Positions 33,515 through 43,355 of a stretch of 64,000 nucleotides of DNA are shown here, one piece after another. A program made the translations under genes and the position numbers. The stretch covers positions 62,001-126,000 of the forward strand of contig JAVWVS010000003.1 of assembly GCA_036666555.1 (NCBI GenBank), written 5' to 3'. The notes under the pieces were generated by a model, which saw only the letters and a program-made list of their open reading frames with translations, had not been told where the DNA came from and ran no database searches. Position 1 is the first letter of the stretch. Each line of letters begins with the position of its first letter. Origin of the DNA: UMGS1251 sp036666555. GTDB lineage: Bacteria; Bacillota; Clostridia; Lachnospirales; Lachnospiraceae.

Positions 33515-36336
33515 ACCATATCTTCCTCCCACTGTACATGACTCCCTTTTTCGTTTTTTGTCACCACCAGCTTTTGATCAATTTGCTCTTTCAGTTCATT
33601 TACATGGGAAATAATACCCACCAGCCGTTTTTGGTCTGCCAGTTCCTTCAGCACCTGAATAGCCTGCTCTCTGGCCTCATCGTCCAGCGCCCCAAACCCT
33701 TCATCAATAAACATGGTATCCAGATGAATAGCCCCTGCCGTATTTTGAATCATATCGGAAAGTCCCAGTGCCATGGATAAAGACGCCATAAAGGACTCGC
33801 CGCCAGAAAGCGTTTTCACGTCTCTAACTGCATCATTTACCAGATGATATACATCCAGATCAAGTCCCACTTGCCCTTGACTGCCCAGATTTTCCACCTC
33901 CCGGCACTGTAAAATAAATTCATTGGATGTCATTTTGCTCAAACGCTTATTGGCCGCATGAATAATCTGCTTAAAATATTTCCGCTGAACATAGGTTTCA
34001 AAATCCATTTTCACACTTTTACTTTGCATTCCATTGGCCGTGCGGCTTAAATTACTCATAAGTTCATATTGCTTCTGTAATTCCCCCGTTACTTTTAATT
34101 GCTTCTGCAAATGGGTGCATGCTTCTTGATTTTTTTGATTTCGTCCGAATACCTGCAGATGCACTTCACGCGCATCCGCCTGTTCCTGTAACACCAGATT
34201 TAACTGGGCCTTTTCCATTTCTAATTCTACCGGTTTCTTCCCTTGCAGCTGTTCTTCTAGCGCTGTAATCACTGCGTTGTATTCACGAACTTGGGTTTGA
34301 TACTCTTCTATTTGCTGCATCCACTTTGGCACTTGTTGCATCCACGCCTTCTTCTCTTGATAATCTTCTTGGGAAAATCCATAGTCCATCATTGCTTTTT
34401 CATAGTTTTTCTGACAATTTCCCCATGCTTCTTCCAATTGGACCCGTCCCTTGCGTTGGTTTTCTATCTGCCCCTCTTTTTGTTTTTGCTCTTCTATCCA
34501 TAACTGATACTCCACTGCGGATTGTTCGTATTCCTTTTTACAACGTTCGAGTCGCGCCGTTGCTTTGTTCCGTTCCGTTTCTGCTTCTTTCAAACTTTCA
34601 AATGGTAATTCTTTTTGCTTATTTTCCCATTGTGTCTTCTTTTGCTGTACTTCACGTTCTGCCTGCTGTTTTGCTACAATCTGGCTCTCCTCTAATACCT
34701 CTGCTTCTGCCAACCCCTTTTCCACTTCTAGTTGCTGGCGAATGTTCTGAAACACGGACTGTTGCTCTTCCCGTTCTTTCTCCGCCTGGTCCCGCTGCCT
34801 TTTCGCTTGCTCTACCGTTGCCTGACTGGGTGCATTTTGGGGCAGTTTCTCCTTATGGGGATGAATGGTTGAGCCACACACAGGACAAGGAACTCCCGGT
34901 TCCAATGCTGCTGCCATGATGCCCGCCTGGGCATGAAAAAATGCGGCATATTGGTTCTCGTACTCTTCCGCTTTTTGCCGATAGTCTTTCGTTTTTTTCT
35001 CTACCTGTTCTCCTGCACTTTTCCATTTCTCCGTTAGGCGGCCCACCAAGGCCCATCTTTTTTCAATAGTTTCCCGGGCCTTCCGTTCCGTCTCTCGTCG
35101 TTTGGTTTCTGCCAGGCGATATTCTTGTTGAAGCTTTTCTGCTTCCGCATATTTGGGGATGGCATCTTGCATGCGGACAATTTGCTGCTTTAATGTGGGT
35201 TCTTCTGCCTCCCACACCTGCTTACACCGGTCCCGGTATTCTTTTTTCGCTTCCCTGCTTTTTTGATGAGACACCATCCATTCTTCCAGTGTTTTCAATC
35301 GTCCTTCTGATATCTCGAGTGCCTTTTGTGCTTCTTTTTGTTTTTCCTCTTCGGCACAGACTTTTTCTGCTCTTTTCCCCCACTGTACCTGCTCCGTCAA
35401 CTGCGCAAATTCATCTTTTTTACGTTCCAGTATTTCCCACTGCTCCCGTTTGTCTTTTAATGCCTGGAATAATTGATTGACCGTCTCCCCCTGTTTGATG
35501 ATTCCGGTAAGGTCATTGATTCGTTTCTGACAATCGTCCACCTTGCTTTGGCTGCTTTTTTCTGCCTCTTTCTCTATGGCAATGATTTCCTTTAACAGAT
35601 TCACAAGTTCCGAGTATAACGGAATGGGTACATTTTGCAATTCTTTCCAAGGAACTTCGTGTACACTTTCCGGAGCGATTACTACCTGCTCCACTTCCCG
35701 TCTGCACGCTTGTAATGTCTCCTCCAACCGCACCCCCAGCTGTTTTGCTCTTTCCTTTAGTTCCTCTTGCATGCTCCAATAGATATTGGTATGAAATATC
35801 TTTGAAAAAATATGCTTTCTATCCTTGGATTCTGCATGTAAAAGCTTTAAAAAGTCACCTTGTGCAATCATGGCAATCTGGGTAAATTGCTCTGCACTCA
35901 ATCCCAAAATTTCTTCTATTTTATTGTCAATTTCCTTCTTTTTCCCTAGAAAGCTTAACCCATCTGGCATCCAAAGTTCTACCTTCGCCGCCTCTTTCAC
36001 CAAGCGCTTACTGCCATCTGCATAGTTTCGTTTTCCGGGACGATAATATTCCGGATTTCGCCTTACCGTGTACACTTCCTTGCCACACGAAAATGTGTAT
36101 TCTACAAATGTTTCCGTATCCCTATGGGCATATTGGCTGCGCATCATATTGCCTTCTCGCTTCCCCCCACTGGTCTGGTCATAAAGGGCATAGGTCATGG
36201 CATCAAATATGGTGGTCTTCCCTGCTCCCGTATCTCCGGTAATCAAAAAAAGTCCATGTTGTACGTTTTTAAAATCCACCATTTCTCGCTCTGCGTAGGA
36301 GCCAAATGCGGACATCACCAATGTAATCGGTTTCAT
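33511..36336 (-). CDS. sbcC: Exonuclease subunit SbcC (Rad50-like)
   Basis: ATPase of the SbcCD complex, which cuts hairpins and protein-blocked DNA ends. The 941 residues show Walker A GDTGAGKTTIFDAMTYALYD near residue 34, the Q-loop region AQGDFLKLLHAESKDRK, long coiled coils rich in Lys/Gln/Glu flanking a zinc hook CPVCGSTIHPH (about residue 480), the signature TLSGGESFMASLSMALGLSD and Walker B TMFIDEGFGALDDEAREQA. The start overlaps the sbcD stop by 4 bp and the stop overlaps sfp by 4 bp, so the three genes are translated together. Confidence 0.96.
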   Translation of the reverse strand: MKPITLVMSAFGSYAEREMVDFKNVQHGLFLITGDTGAGKTTIFDAMTYALYDQTSGGKREGNMMRSQYAHRDTETFVEYTFSCGKEVYTVRRNPEYYRPGKRNYADGSKRLVKEAAKVELWMPDGLSFLGKKKEIDNKIEEILGLSAEQFTQIAMIAQGDFLKLLHAESKDRKHIFSKIFHTNIYWSMQEELKERAKQLGVRLEETLQACRREVEQVVIAPESVHEVPWKELQNVPIPLYSELVNLLKEIIAIEKEAEKSSQSKVDDCQKRINDLTGIIKQGETVNQLFQALKDKREQWEILERKKDEFAQLTEQVQWGKRAEKVCAEEEKQKEAQKALEISEGRLKTLEEWMVSHQKSREAKKEYRDRCKQVWEAEEPTLKQQIVRMQDAIPKYAEAEKLQQEYRLAETKRRETERKARETIEKRWALVGRLTEKWKSAGEQVEKKTKDYRQKAEEYENQYAAFFHAQAGIMAAALEPGVPCPVCGSTIHPHKEKLPQNAPSQATVEQAKRQRDQAEKEREEQQSVFQNIRQQLEVEKGLAEAEVLEESQIVAKQQAEREVQQKKTQWENKQKELPFESLKEAETERNKATARLERCKKEYEQSAVEYQLWIEEQKQKEGQIENQRKGRVQLEEAWGNCQKNYEKAMMDYGFSQEDYQEKKAWMQQVPKWMQQIEEYQTQVREYNAVITALEEQLQGKKPVELEMEKAQLNLVLQEQADAREVHLQVFGRNQKNQEACTHLQKQLKVTGELQKQYELMSNLSRTANGMQSKSVKMDFETYVQRKYFKQIIHAANKRLSKMTSNEFILQCREVENLGSQGQVGLDLDVYHLVNDAVRDVKTLSGGESFMASLSMALGLSDMIQNTAGAIHLDTMFIDEGFGALDDEAREQAIQVLKELADQKRLVGIISHVNELKEQIDQKLVVTKNEKGSHVQWEEDMV

Positions 36337-37493
36337 TCCCGTTCCTCCTTCACCTGTTCCAATACCGCTTCCATAATTTCTCGTTCCTCCTTAGAAAGGT
36401 CTTGTCCCTGTATTTCCCTATAAAAATCACCGAAAATCGTAAGTGGGTCTGCCAGAGCAACTTCATCTGCAAAAACTTCCAAACGTTTCCTCGTTCTTTG
36501 GTTATCTACACGCACTTCTAATACATGAGAATACACCGCTTCCAACTGATCCTTGGGTTGATAGGGGTCCACCTCATCTTGCAGCGTCACACTCACATAA
36601 TCATCTTTGGTCTCTTGGGTTGCCTCTTGGATAATCTCCGGTAACAACCCTATTTTCTTCCGCACATTTCGTAAAGGATGAAGTGGCAGACACTGGATTT
36701 TCGGTGCTGTCCCTTTTTCCCCCAATGTCACCATCGTCAATGATTTTTCTTGATTCCATTCACTTACCGAATACTTCAGCAAGGTTCCGCAATAGCGAAT
36801 ATGGGGCGCGCCCACAGATTGCGGTCCATGGATATGTCCCAATGCTACATAGTCAAACGGCTCTAATGCTCCCGTGTCCACTTGATCCATTCCCCCTACA
36901 GAAATGGTTTCCGAATCGCAGGTCTTTGGCTCCTTTCCCGAAGCCGTATAAAATTGATGGGATACCAGTACATTTCGTCTCTTGGTATCGATTTTCTCTC
37001 TTGCCAGAATTTTTTTGATCCCCTCGTCATAACTTTCCGGCACTGCTCCGTCACATACTTGTCGTACCATTCCCGGTTTCAAAAACGGCAATAAATAAAA
37101 GTCCACTTCTCCATAAACATCGGAAATCGTTACACATTTTACATGATCTTTTTCTTCTCTTGGAGGTGTTCCCACAATATGAATGTCATATTGCCCTAAT
37201 ATTTCCCTTGCGAATTCCAGACGCTGGGGAGAATCATGATTCCCTCCAATAATCAAAATCGAACCCGCTGGAATTGCTTGGGTCAATTTAGTCAAAAACC
37301 AATCGAATATGGTCACTGCTTCTGCTGATGGAATGGCTTTATCATAGATATCTCCGGCAATCACCACAACATCCGGTCCTTCTGCCTTGGCATAAGATAT
37401 CACTTCTTCCAAGACTGTTTCCTGATCTTCTTTTAAATTATAATGATAAAGTTGTTTTCCAATATGTAAATCCGATAAATGAAAAAATTTCAT
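36333..37493 (-). CDS. sbcD: Exonuclease subunit SbcD (Mre11-like)
   Basis: Nuclease subunit of SbcCD. Metallophosphoesterase motifs in order: FFHLSDLHIGKQ, VVVIAGDIYDKAIPS, ILIIGGNHDSPQRLE, LVSHQFYTA, and DYVALGHIHGPQSVG. The 386-residue length is typical. The frame is open 9 codons before ATG 37493, but that ATG has GGAG 6 nt ahead and gives the standard MKFFHLSDLHIG start. It is the first gene of sbcD-sbcC-sfp-vanY; its 59-bp upstream spacer is shared with the divergent DUF885 lipoprotein. Confidence 0.96.
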   Translation of the reverse strand: MKFFHLSDLHIGKQLYHYNLKEDQETVLEEVISYAKAEGPDVVVIAGDIYDKAIPSAEAVTIFDWFLTKLTQAIPAGSILIIGGNHDSPQRLEFAREILGQYDIHIVGTPPREEKDHVKCVTISDVYGEVDFYLLPFLKPGMVRQVCDGAVPESYDEGIKKILAREKIDTKRRNVLVSHQFYTASGKEPKTCDSETISVGGMDQVDTGALEPFDYVALGHIHGPQSVGAPHIRYCGTLLKYSVSEWNQEKSLTMVTLGEKGTAPKIQCLPLHPLRNVRKKIGLLPEIIQEATQETKDDYVSVTLQDEVDPYQPKDQLEAVYSHVLEVRVDNQRTRKRLEVFADEVALADPLTIFGDFYREIQGQDLSKEEREIMEAVLEQVKEERE

Positions 37494-37552
37494 AGTTCTC
37501 CTTTCAAACCTTCTCCTCATAGAATATAATAAACCCCTTTTGGAGTCTCCTT

Positions 37553-39325
37553 ATGCATGTTTTTACCTCACATTTAAAATGTCGTATTGCCCTGCTCTCT
37601 TCTTTGGTGTATCTCACCATCTTTTTTACCGGTTGTGTTCCCCCGGCCGCTTCTACCAATGACAATACCGCATTTCGCACCTTCACCGGGCAGCTTTTTC
37701 AGCAAGAAGTTTCTTCCAACACCATCAGCCTTCACTACACTTTGCAAAACCCAAAAGACTACGGTGTCTTAGATGCACCCGTTACCTTTGGTTCTTATGA
37801 TTTTCATGAAGCCGGTACCAGAGCCGCTCTTGAAAACTGCCGGGCTGCTCTTTCACAATTTTCTTATTCCGAATTATCTAATGAAAATCGTCTTACTTAT
37901 GATGTACTGAAATCCTATCTGGACACCTCTGCCAAAGGCTGTGCTTACCAGCTATACGAAGAACCCTTAAGTCCTTTAACTGGCATACAGGCACAACTCC
38001 CTTTATTACTTTCCGAATACCAGTTTCAAACTACCGCCGATATTGATACTTACTTAAATCTATTGCCCACCATTACGGACTATTTCGACTCTTTAATCCG
38101 TTTTGAGCAAAAAAAATCTGACGCCGGCCTTTTTATGTCCGCTACCTTAGATGATGTTATTATATCAGAATGTAGAGCTTTTGTGGAAATGGATGAAACA
38201 AATTATCTATATTCTACCTTTCGGGAACGCTTAAAGGAAATGGAAACCCTTTCCGATTCCCAAATAGAAACGTATCTTGCTCGAAATAGGGAAATGATCA
38301 CCTCTCACGTCTTTCCTGCTTACGAGCATTTATCCACCGCTCTCACCGCTTTAAAAGGTACTGGGAAAAATGAAAATGGCCTTGCCTATCTTCCCAAAGG
38401 GAAAGATTATTATTGCCATGTGGTTGCCCGTGAAACCGGCTCCGCTCGGACGGTTCCGGAACTAAAAGAGTTAACGAAACAGCAAATTCAAACAGACTTG
38501 ATGGCAATGCAGTCTCAGCTCACTGCTGCTCACCTGGCTGCCCCCCAGATGGCTACCGAAAATGAGACTGCTCTTGCCTGTGAAAAACCAATTACGATTT
38601 TAAAGGATTTAGAGGGGAAAATTGCCAAAACATTTCCGGCTCCTCCTCCGGTCACCACCCGGGTCAAATATGTGCCTGCCATTATGCAGCCCTACTTAAG
38701 TCCGGCTTTTTATCTGATTCCGCCTATTGATAACTTTAGTGAAAATGTGATTTATATTAACCAGGGCCGCACCGTAAACGGCATTGAACTCTATACGACA
38801 CTGGCTCACGAAGGTTATCCCGGCCATCTTTACCAGACCATTTATTATGCGGGCCACCATCCGGACCCCCTTCGAAACATTTTAAACTTTGGTGGATATG
38901 TAGAAGGTTGGGCAACCTATGCAGAAATGATGTCCTACTACTTCGCCCCTCTTTCCAAAGAACAATCTCTCTTATTACAAAAAAACAATTCTGCTACCTT
39001 AGGACTTTATGCCTTGGCCGATATGGGCATCCACTATGAAGGATGGACATTTTCCGATACCCTTTCCTTTTTTAAAGATTATGGCATTACAGACCGTACT
39101 TCCGTCACTGGAATCTACAACCTCATTTTATCGGATCCGGCGAATTATTTAAAATACTACATTGGATATATCGAGTTCCTACATCTTAAAAAAGAAGCTA
39201 TGGAAAAATGGGGCGAAGACTTCACCCAAAAACGCTTTCACCAAACCGTTCTAAGTGTTGGCCCGGCGCCCTTTGATATTGTTCGTAAATATACTCTGGA
39301 TGGGATTTCTCTTTTACATTTCTAG
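37553..39325 (+). CDS. DUF885-family putative zinc metallopeptidase lipoprotein
   Basis: The 590 residues start with a signal peptide ending in a lipobox (FFTGC, Cys 28), so the protein is predicted to be tethered outside the cell membrane. The remainder matches the DUF885 family of predicted M3-like all-helical metallopeptidases: the zinc motif LAHEGYPGHLYQ (H419-E420-x4-H425) and the third ligand helix YVEGWATYAEMMSYYF (Glu 451). Substrates are not known for most members; peptide or carboxypeptidase activity is inferred. ATG 37553 follows TTGGAG. A strong promoter for pncB overlaps its last codons, so it is probably monocistronic. Confidence 0.82.
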   Translation: MHVFTSHLKCRIALLSSLVYLTIFFTGCVPPAASTNDNTAFRTFTGQLFQQEVSSNTISLHYTLQNPKDYGVLDAPVTFGSYDFHEAGTRAALENCRAALSQFSYSELSNENRLTYDVLKSYLDTSAKGCAYQLYEEPLSPLTGIQAQLPLLLSEYQFQTTADIDTYLNLLPTITDYFDSLIRFEQKKSDAGLFMSATLDDVIISECRAFVEMDETNYLYSTFRERLKEMETLSDSQIETYLARNREMITSHVFPAYEHLSTALTALKGTGKNENGLAYLPKGKDYYCHVVARETGSARTVPELKELTKQQIQTDLMAMQSQLTAAHLAAPQMATENETALACEKPITILKDLEGKIAKTFPAPPPVTTRVKYVPAIMQPYLSPAFYLIPPIDNFSENVIYINQGRTVNGIELYTTLAHEGYPGHLYQTIYYAGHHPDPLRNILNFGGYVEGWATYAEMMSYYFAPLSKEQSLLLQKNNSATLGLYALADMGIHYEGWTFSDTLSFFKDYGITDRTSVTGIYNLILSDPANYLKYYIGYIEFLHLKKEAMEKWGEDFTQKRFHQTVLSVGPAPFDIVRKYTLDGISLLHF

Positions 39326-39341
39326 GAACTGGTGATATAAT
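39313..39341 (+). promoter_or_regulatory. Promoter of the pncB-ddl-murF-HAD operon
   Basis: TTTACA (39313-39318, inside the last codons of the previous gene) and TATAAT (39336-39341) are 17 bp apart, and TGA before the -10 makes it an extended -10 as well. It is the best-scoring promoter by eye in the window. Confidence 0.78.
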
Positions 39342-39395
39342 GAAACGAGCAAAAAATATGAGCAGGATCTCATTCTTTGGAAAAGGAGTCAGGGT

Positions 39396-40856
39396 ATGAA
39401 TTCAAGAAATTTAACTTTATTAACTGATTTTTACGAACTAACGATGATGCAGGGCTATTTTCAAAACACCCTGGAAAATGAAACCGTGGTCTTCGATATG
39501 TTCTTTCGTGCGAATCCCAGTAACTCCGGTTATTCCGTCACCGCCGGGCTTGCACAGGTGATTGATTATATTAAAAATTTGAATTTTTCCTATGAAGATG
39601 TGGATTATTTAAGAAGTTTAAATATGTTTGACGAAGATTTTCTTCATTATCTCGGTGGTTTTCATTTTAGCGGAGATGTCTACGCCATTCCGGAGGGTAC
39701 CGTGGTATTCCCAAGAGAACCTTTGGTGAAAGTAGTGGCACCTATTATGGAAGCGCAATTGATGGAGGCTGCCATCTTAAATATTATCAATCATCAGTCT
39801 CTCATCGCCACCAAAACTTCCCGTGTGGTGTTTGCTGCCGGTGGAGATGGTATTATGGAATTCGGACTTCGTCGTGCACAGGGACCGGATGCCGGACTTT
39901 ATGGTGCAAGAGCTGCCATGATCGGAGGTTGTGTTGGCACATCTAACGTTCTGGCCGGACAGCTGTTTGACGTTCCCATTAAAGGAACTCATGCACACAG
40001 TTGGATTATGAGTTTTAAAGATGAATATACTGCATTTATGTCCTATGCAAAATTATATCCTTACGCATGCTGTCTTCTAGTTGACACTTACGACACATTG
40101 AAATCCGGTGTGCCCAATGCGATTCGTGTATTTCAGGAAATGAAAGATGCCGGCATAGAGCTGCATAATTATGGCATTCGTTTAGATAGTGGTGATCTTT
40201 CCTATCTTTCCAAACAAGCCAGACAGATGTTGGATAGCGCCGGTTTTACGGATGCCTCTATCTCGGCTTCCAATGATTTAGATGAGTTCTTAATTCACGA
40301 TTTAAAGATGCAAGGGGCTGCGATTACTTCTTGGGGCGTGGGTACCAAACTCATTACCTCCAATGATTGGCCCTCTTTTGGAGGCGTCTATAAATTAGCT
40401 GCTATTCAGCAGGAAGATGGTACTTTTGCACCCAAGATTAAGCTCTCTGAAAACAGTGAAAAAATCACCAATCCCGGAAATAAGTCTGTATACCGTATTT
40501 ATGATAAGGCCACCGGGAAGGTAAAAGCAGATTTAATCTGTTTTGTAGGGGAAACCTTTGACTCCTCCCAAGATCTTTTGTTATTTGATCCACTGGAAAC
40601 ATGGAAAAAAACAAAATTGCCCGGTGGTTCTTACAACCTTCGGGAATTGTTGGTTCCCATCTTTCTTCATGGCTCTTGTGTATATCAATCTCCCAACGTA
40701 ATGGAAATTGCCCACTATTGTAAAGAAGAAAAGAAAACACTCTGGGAAGAAACCAAACGACTTTTCTACCCCCACCAAGTATATGTAGATTTATCCGAAC
40801 AATTATATAAAGTAAAAAAACAATTATTAGACCAAACCAATAAGAATCACGAATAA
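39396..40856 (+). CDS. pncB: Nicotinate phosphoribosyltransferase
   Basis: Makes nicotinate mononucleotide from nicotinate and PRPP in the NAD salvage pathway. Conserved parts are LLTDFYELTMMQGYF, a central MEFGLRRAQGPDAG and IKGTHAHSWIMSF, GIRLDSGDLSYLSKQARQ and the C-terminal region with VYKLAAI and GTKLITS. At 486 residues it is the long bacterial form. ATG follows AAGGAG. It is first in an operon with two peptidoglycan genes, spaced 15 bp from ddl. Confidence 0.95.
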   Translation: MNSRNLTLLTDFYELTMMQGYFQNTLENETVVFDMFFRANPSNSGYSVTAGLAQVIDYIKNLNFSYEDVDYLRSLNMFDEDFLHYLGGFHFSGDVYAIPEGTVVFPREPLVKVVAPIMEAQLMEAAILNIINHQSLIATKTSRVVFAAGGDGIMEFGLRRAQGPDAGLYGARAAMIGGCVGTSNVLAGQLFDVPIKGTHAHSWIMSFKDEYTAFMSYAKLYPYACCLLVDTYDTLKSGVPNAIRVFQEMKDAGIELHNYGIRLDSGDLSYLSKQARQMLDSAGFTDASISASNDLDEFLIHDLKMQGAAITSWGVGTKLITSNDWPSFGGVYKLAAIQQEDGTFAPKIKLSENSEKITNPGNKSVYRIYDKATGKVKADLICFVGETFDSSQDLLLFDPLETWKKTKLPGGSYNLRELLVPIFLHGSCVYQSPNVMEIAHYCKEEKKTLWEETKRLFYPHQVYVDLSEQLYKVKKQLLDQTNKNHE

Positions 40857-40871
40857 GAGAGGAATAAAATT

Positions 40872-41936
40872 ATGAAAATCATTGTATTAGCAGGTGGATT
40901 AAGTACGGAACGGGATGTTTCACTGACATCCGGTGCCGGCATCTGTAACACTTTATTAGAAAAAGGACATCAAGCTTTTTTATTGGATGTTTTCATGGGC
41001 TTTCCTTATGACACGGATCGATTGGAAGAAGTCTTTGCCCTTCCCGGACACGGTCTTGAAATTGCAGATGGAATCAAAACCACCGAACCGGATTTAACTG
41101 CGATCAAAGCATCCCGTCCGGATCAATCCGACTGTTTTCTAGGACCCAATGTCATTGAGCTGTGCCGCATGGCTGACATTGTATTTATGGGACTTCATGG
41201 GGACGTAGGCGAAAACGGAAAATTGCAGGCAACTTTTGATATTTTAGGCATCAAGTATACTGGTCCCGGATATCTAGGCAGTGCCCTTGCCATGGACAAA
41301 ACCTGTACCAAGCAGATATTCCACATGACTGGCATCCCTACACCGAAAGGCACTTGGCTTCGAAAAACAGATTCTGACCGGTCATTGTCTGCCCTGTCAC
41401 TTTCGCTTCCCCTGGTAGTAAAACCATGCTCCGGTGGCTCCAGCATTGGCGTCTACATTGTTCATACCGAAGAAGAATATACTCACGCTTTAGAAGAATC
41501 CTTCCGCTATGAGAACGAACTGATCATTGAAGAGTATATCAAAGGCCGGGAGTTTGCCGTTGGAATCATCGATGGCGTTTCACTTCCCGTCATCGAAATC
41601 ATTCCCAAAACCGGTTTCTTTGATTATGCCAATAAATATCAAGCGGACTGTACCGCTGAAATCTGTCCTGCACAAATTGATGATACCTCTGCAAAACAAA
41701 TGCAGGTGGCGACAGAACGCGCATTTGCCGCATTAAAACTAGATGTCTATGCAAGAGCGGATTTCATCCTATCCGAAACCGGTGAAATCTATTGTTTGGA
41801 GGTCAATAGCCTTCCCGGAATGACTTCTGCCAGCCTCTTACCCAAAGAAGCCATGGCTGCCGGAATACCCTATGGTGATTTATGTGAACTGATTATCCGT
41901 AAATCTTTAGAACGCTACACGAATGAAGTTGAATAA
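40872..41936 (+). CDS. ddl: D-alanine--D-alanine ligase
   Basis: Makes D-Ala-D-Ala for peptidoglycan. ATP-grasp fold: LAGGLSTERDVSLTSG (about 6-21), FMGLHGDVGENGKLQATFDILG, YTGPGYLGSALAMDKTCTKQ, PLVVKPCSGGSSIGVYIV, EEYIKGREFAVGIIDG and LEVNSLPGMTSASLLPKEA. The omega-loop reads FFDYANKYQ, with the Lys-Tyr pair of D-Ala-D-Ala enzymes rather than the VanA/B type, so a D-lactate ligase is not expected. The 354-residue chain precedes murF by 15 bp. Confidence 0.95.
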   Translation: MKIIVLAGGLSTERDVSLTSGAGICNTLLEKGHQAFLLDVFMGFPYDTDRLEEVFALPGHGLEIADGIKTTEPDLTAIKASRPDQSDCFLGPNVIELCRMADIVFMGLHGDVGENGKLQATFDILGIKYTGPGYLGSALAMDKTCTKQIFHMTGIPTPKGTWLRKTDSDRSLSALSLSLPLVVKPCSGGSSIGVYIVHTEEEYTHALEESFRYENELIIEEYIKGREFAVGIIDGVSLPVIEIIPKTGFFDYANKYQADCTAEICPAQIDDTSAKQMQVATERAFAALKLDVYARADFILSETGEIYCLEVNSLPGMTSASLLPKEAMAAGIPYGDLCELIIRKSLERYTNEVE

Positions 41937-41951
41937 AAGGAGTTTTGGAAA

Positions 41952-43334
41952 ATGAAAAATATGTCTTTGAAAGAAATTACCGTGGCATGCAAGGGCTTTT
42001 ACTATGGTGATGACCTTTCCTATTATCAAGAAGTAACCGGAGTAGCTATTGATAGCCGTAAAATAGAAACAGGGTTTTTATTCGTCCCGATTCGTGGAAC
42101 GCGTGTGGATGGACACACTTTCATTCCCCAAGTAATGGCCTCCGGTGCATTATGTACTCTTTCCGAGAAACGCTTAGAAGGAGCTTCTCACCCTTATATT
42201 TTAGTAGACTCCTGCCAACAGGCACTCAAAGATTTGGCAGAACACTATCGTCAATCCCTTCACATCAAAGTAGTCGGGATTACCGGAAGTGTGGGAAAGA
42301 CCAGTACCAAGGAGACCATTGCCTCTATTTTGGCGCAAAAATATAACATCCTGAAAACGGAAGGAAATTATAATAATGAGATTGGACTTCCACTGACTAT
42401 TTTCAATATTCGGGAAGAACATGAGATTGCCATACTGGAACTTGGCATTAGTGAGTTTGGTGAAATGCACCGATTGGCTCAAATGGCTCGCCCGGATATT
42501 TGTGTCATAACCAACATTGGCTGCTGCCATTTGGAGAATCTCAAAAGTCAGGAAGGAATTTTAAAAGCCAAATCAGAAATCTTTGACTATTTAGCAGAAG
42601 ATGGACAAATTGTCTTAAATGGGGATGATGATTTACTTTGCACATTGGACTCCATCAAAGGACATCTTCCTCTCTTTTTTGGAAGCCAATCTTCCCAGGA
42701 TGCGTATTTTACAGATGTTGTCGATCTTTCATTAGAGGGCCTTTCTTGTACCTTACACCTAGATGGAGATGCGATTCCCCTGCATATTCCCATTCCCGGA
42801 GCTCACATGGCCTATAATGCTGCTGCCGGTGCACTGGTAGGAAATCTGTTAGGGCTAAATGCTACCCAAATTCAAGCCGGCATTGCGGCGCTTACACCCG
42901 TTTCCGGCCGAAGCCATATTATCCATACCGAGCATCTTACTCTCATTGATGATTGTTACAACGCCAATCCGGTTTCCATGAAATCTTCTCTGGCGGTTCT
43001 TTCCTCTGCATCCGGTAGAAAAGTAGCGGTACTAGGTGATATGTTTGAGCTTGGTTGCGAAGAGCAGGCACTTCACTATGAAGTAGGTGTTTCTGCCGCT
43101 ACTTACGGGATTGATGTGATTTGTTGCATTGGAGATTTATCAGTGGAAACTGCTGCCGGTGCTCGCTTCGTGGCATCCCATTCCCTTATTTATCTTTTTC
43201 ATACGAAACACGAATTCTTAGAGCAGGCTCCTTCCCTATTACGAAACGGTGATACCGTGTTAATTAAAGCATCTCACGGAATGGAATTTCCTGAACTGGT
43301 TGAAAACTTACAAATACTACCGTTGCTCCCCTAA
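41952..43334 (+). CDS. murF: UDP-N-acetylmuramoyl-tripeptide--D-alanyl-D-alanine ligase
   Basis: Joins the D-Ala-D-Ala dipeptide, the product of the gene before it, to the UDP-MurNAc-tripeptide. Mur-ligase domains: N-terminal VAIDSRKIETGFLFVPIRG, ATP loop VGITGSVGKTSTKETIAS (about 110), NYNNEIGLPLTIF, LELGISEFGEMHRLA, and C-terminal DDCYNANPVSMKSSL. The 460 residues and ATG behind AAAGGAG are typical. Pairing with ddl is a frequent arrangement. Confidence 0.96.
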   Translation: MKNMSLKEITVACKGFYYGDDLSYYQEVTGVAIDSRKIETGFLFVPIRGTRVDGHTFIPQVMASGALCTLSEKRLEGASHPYILVDSCQQALKDLAEHYRQSLHIKVVGITGSVGKTSTKETIASILAQKYNILKTEGNYNNEIGLPLTIFNIREEHEIAILELGISEFGEMHRLAQMARPDICVITNIGCCHLENLKSQEGILKAKSEIFDYLAEDGQIVLNGDDDLLCTLDSIKGHLPLFFGSQSSQDAYFTDVVDLSLEGLSCTLHLDGDAIPLHIPIPGAHMAYNAAAGALVGNLLGLNATQIQAGIAALTPVSGRSHIIHTEHLTLIDDCYNANPVSMKSSLAVLSSASGRKVAVLGDMFELGCEEQALHYEVGVSAATYGIDVICCIGDLSVETAAGARFVASHSLIYLFHTKHEFLEQAPSLLRNGDTVLIKASHGMEFPELVENLQILPLLP

Positions 43335-43355
43335 TATGAAAGGAAATATGCCCCC

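Noticed and set aside
34326..34919. Long plus-strand open frame inside sbcC
   Set aside because: It is antisense to a well-supported gene, has no ribosome site and its product is low-complexity Leu/Pro/Ser-rich; a shadow frame.
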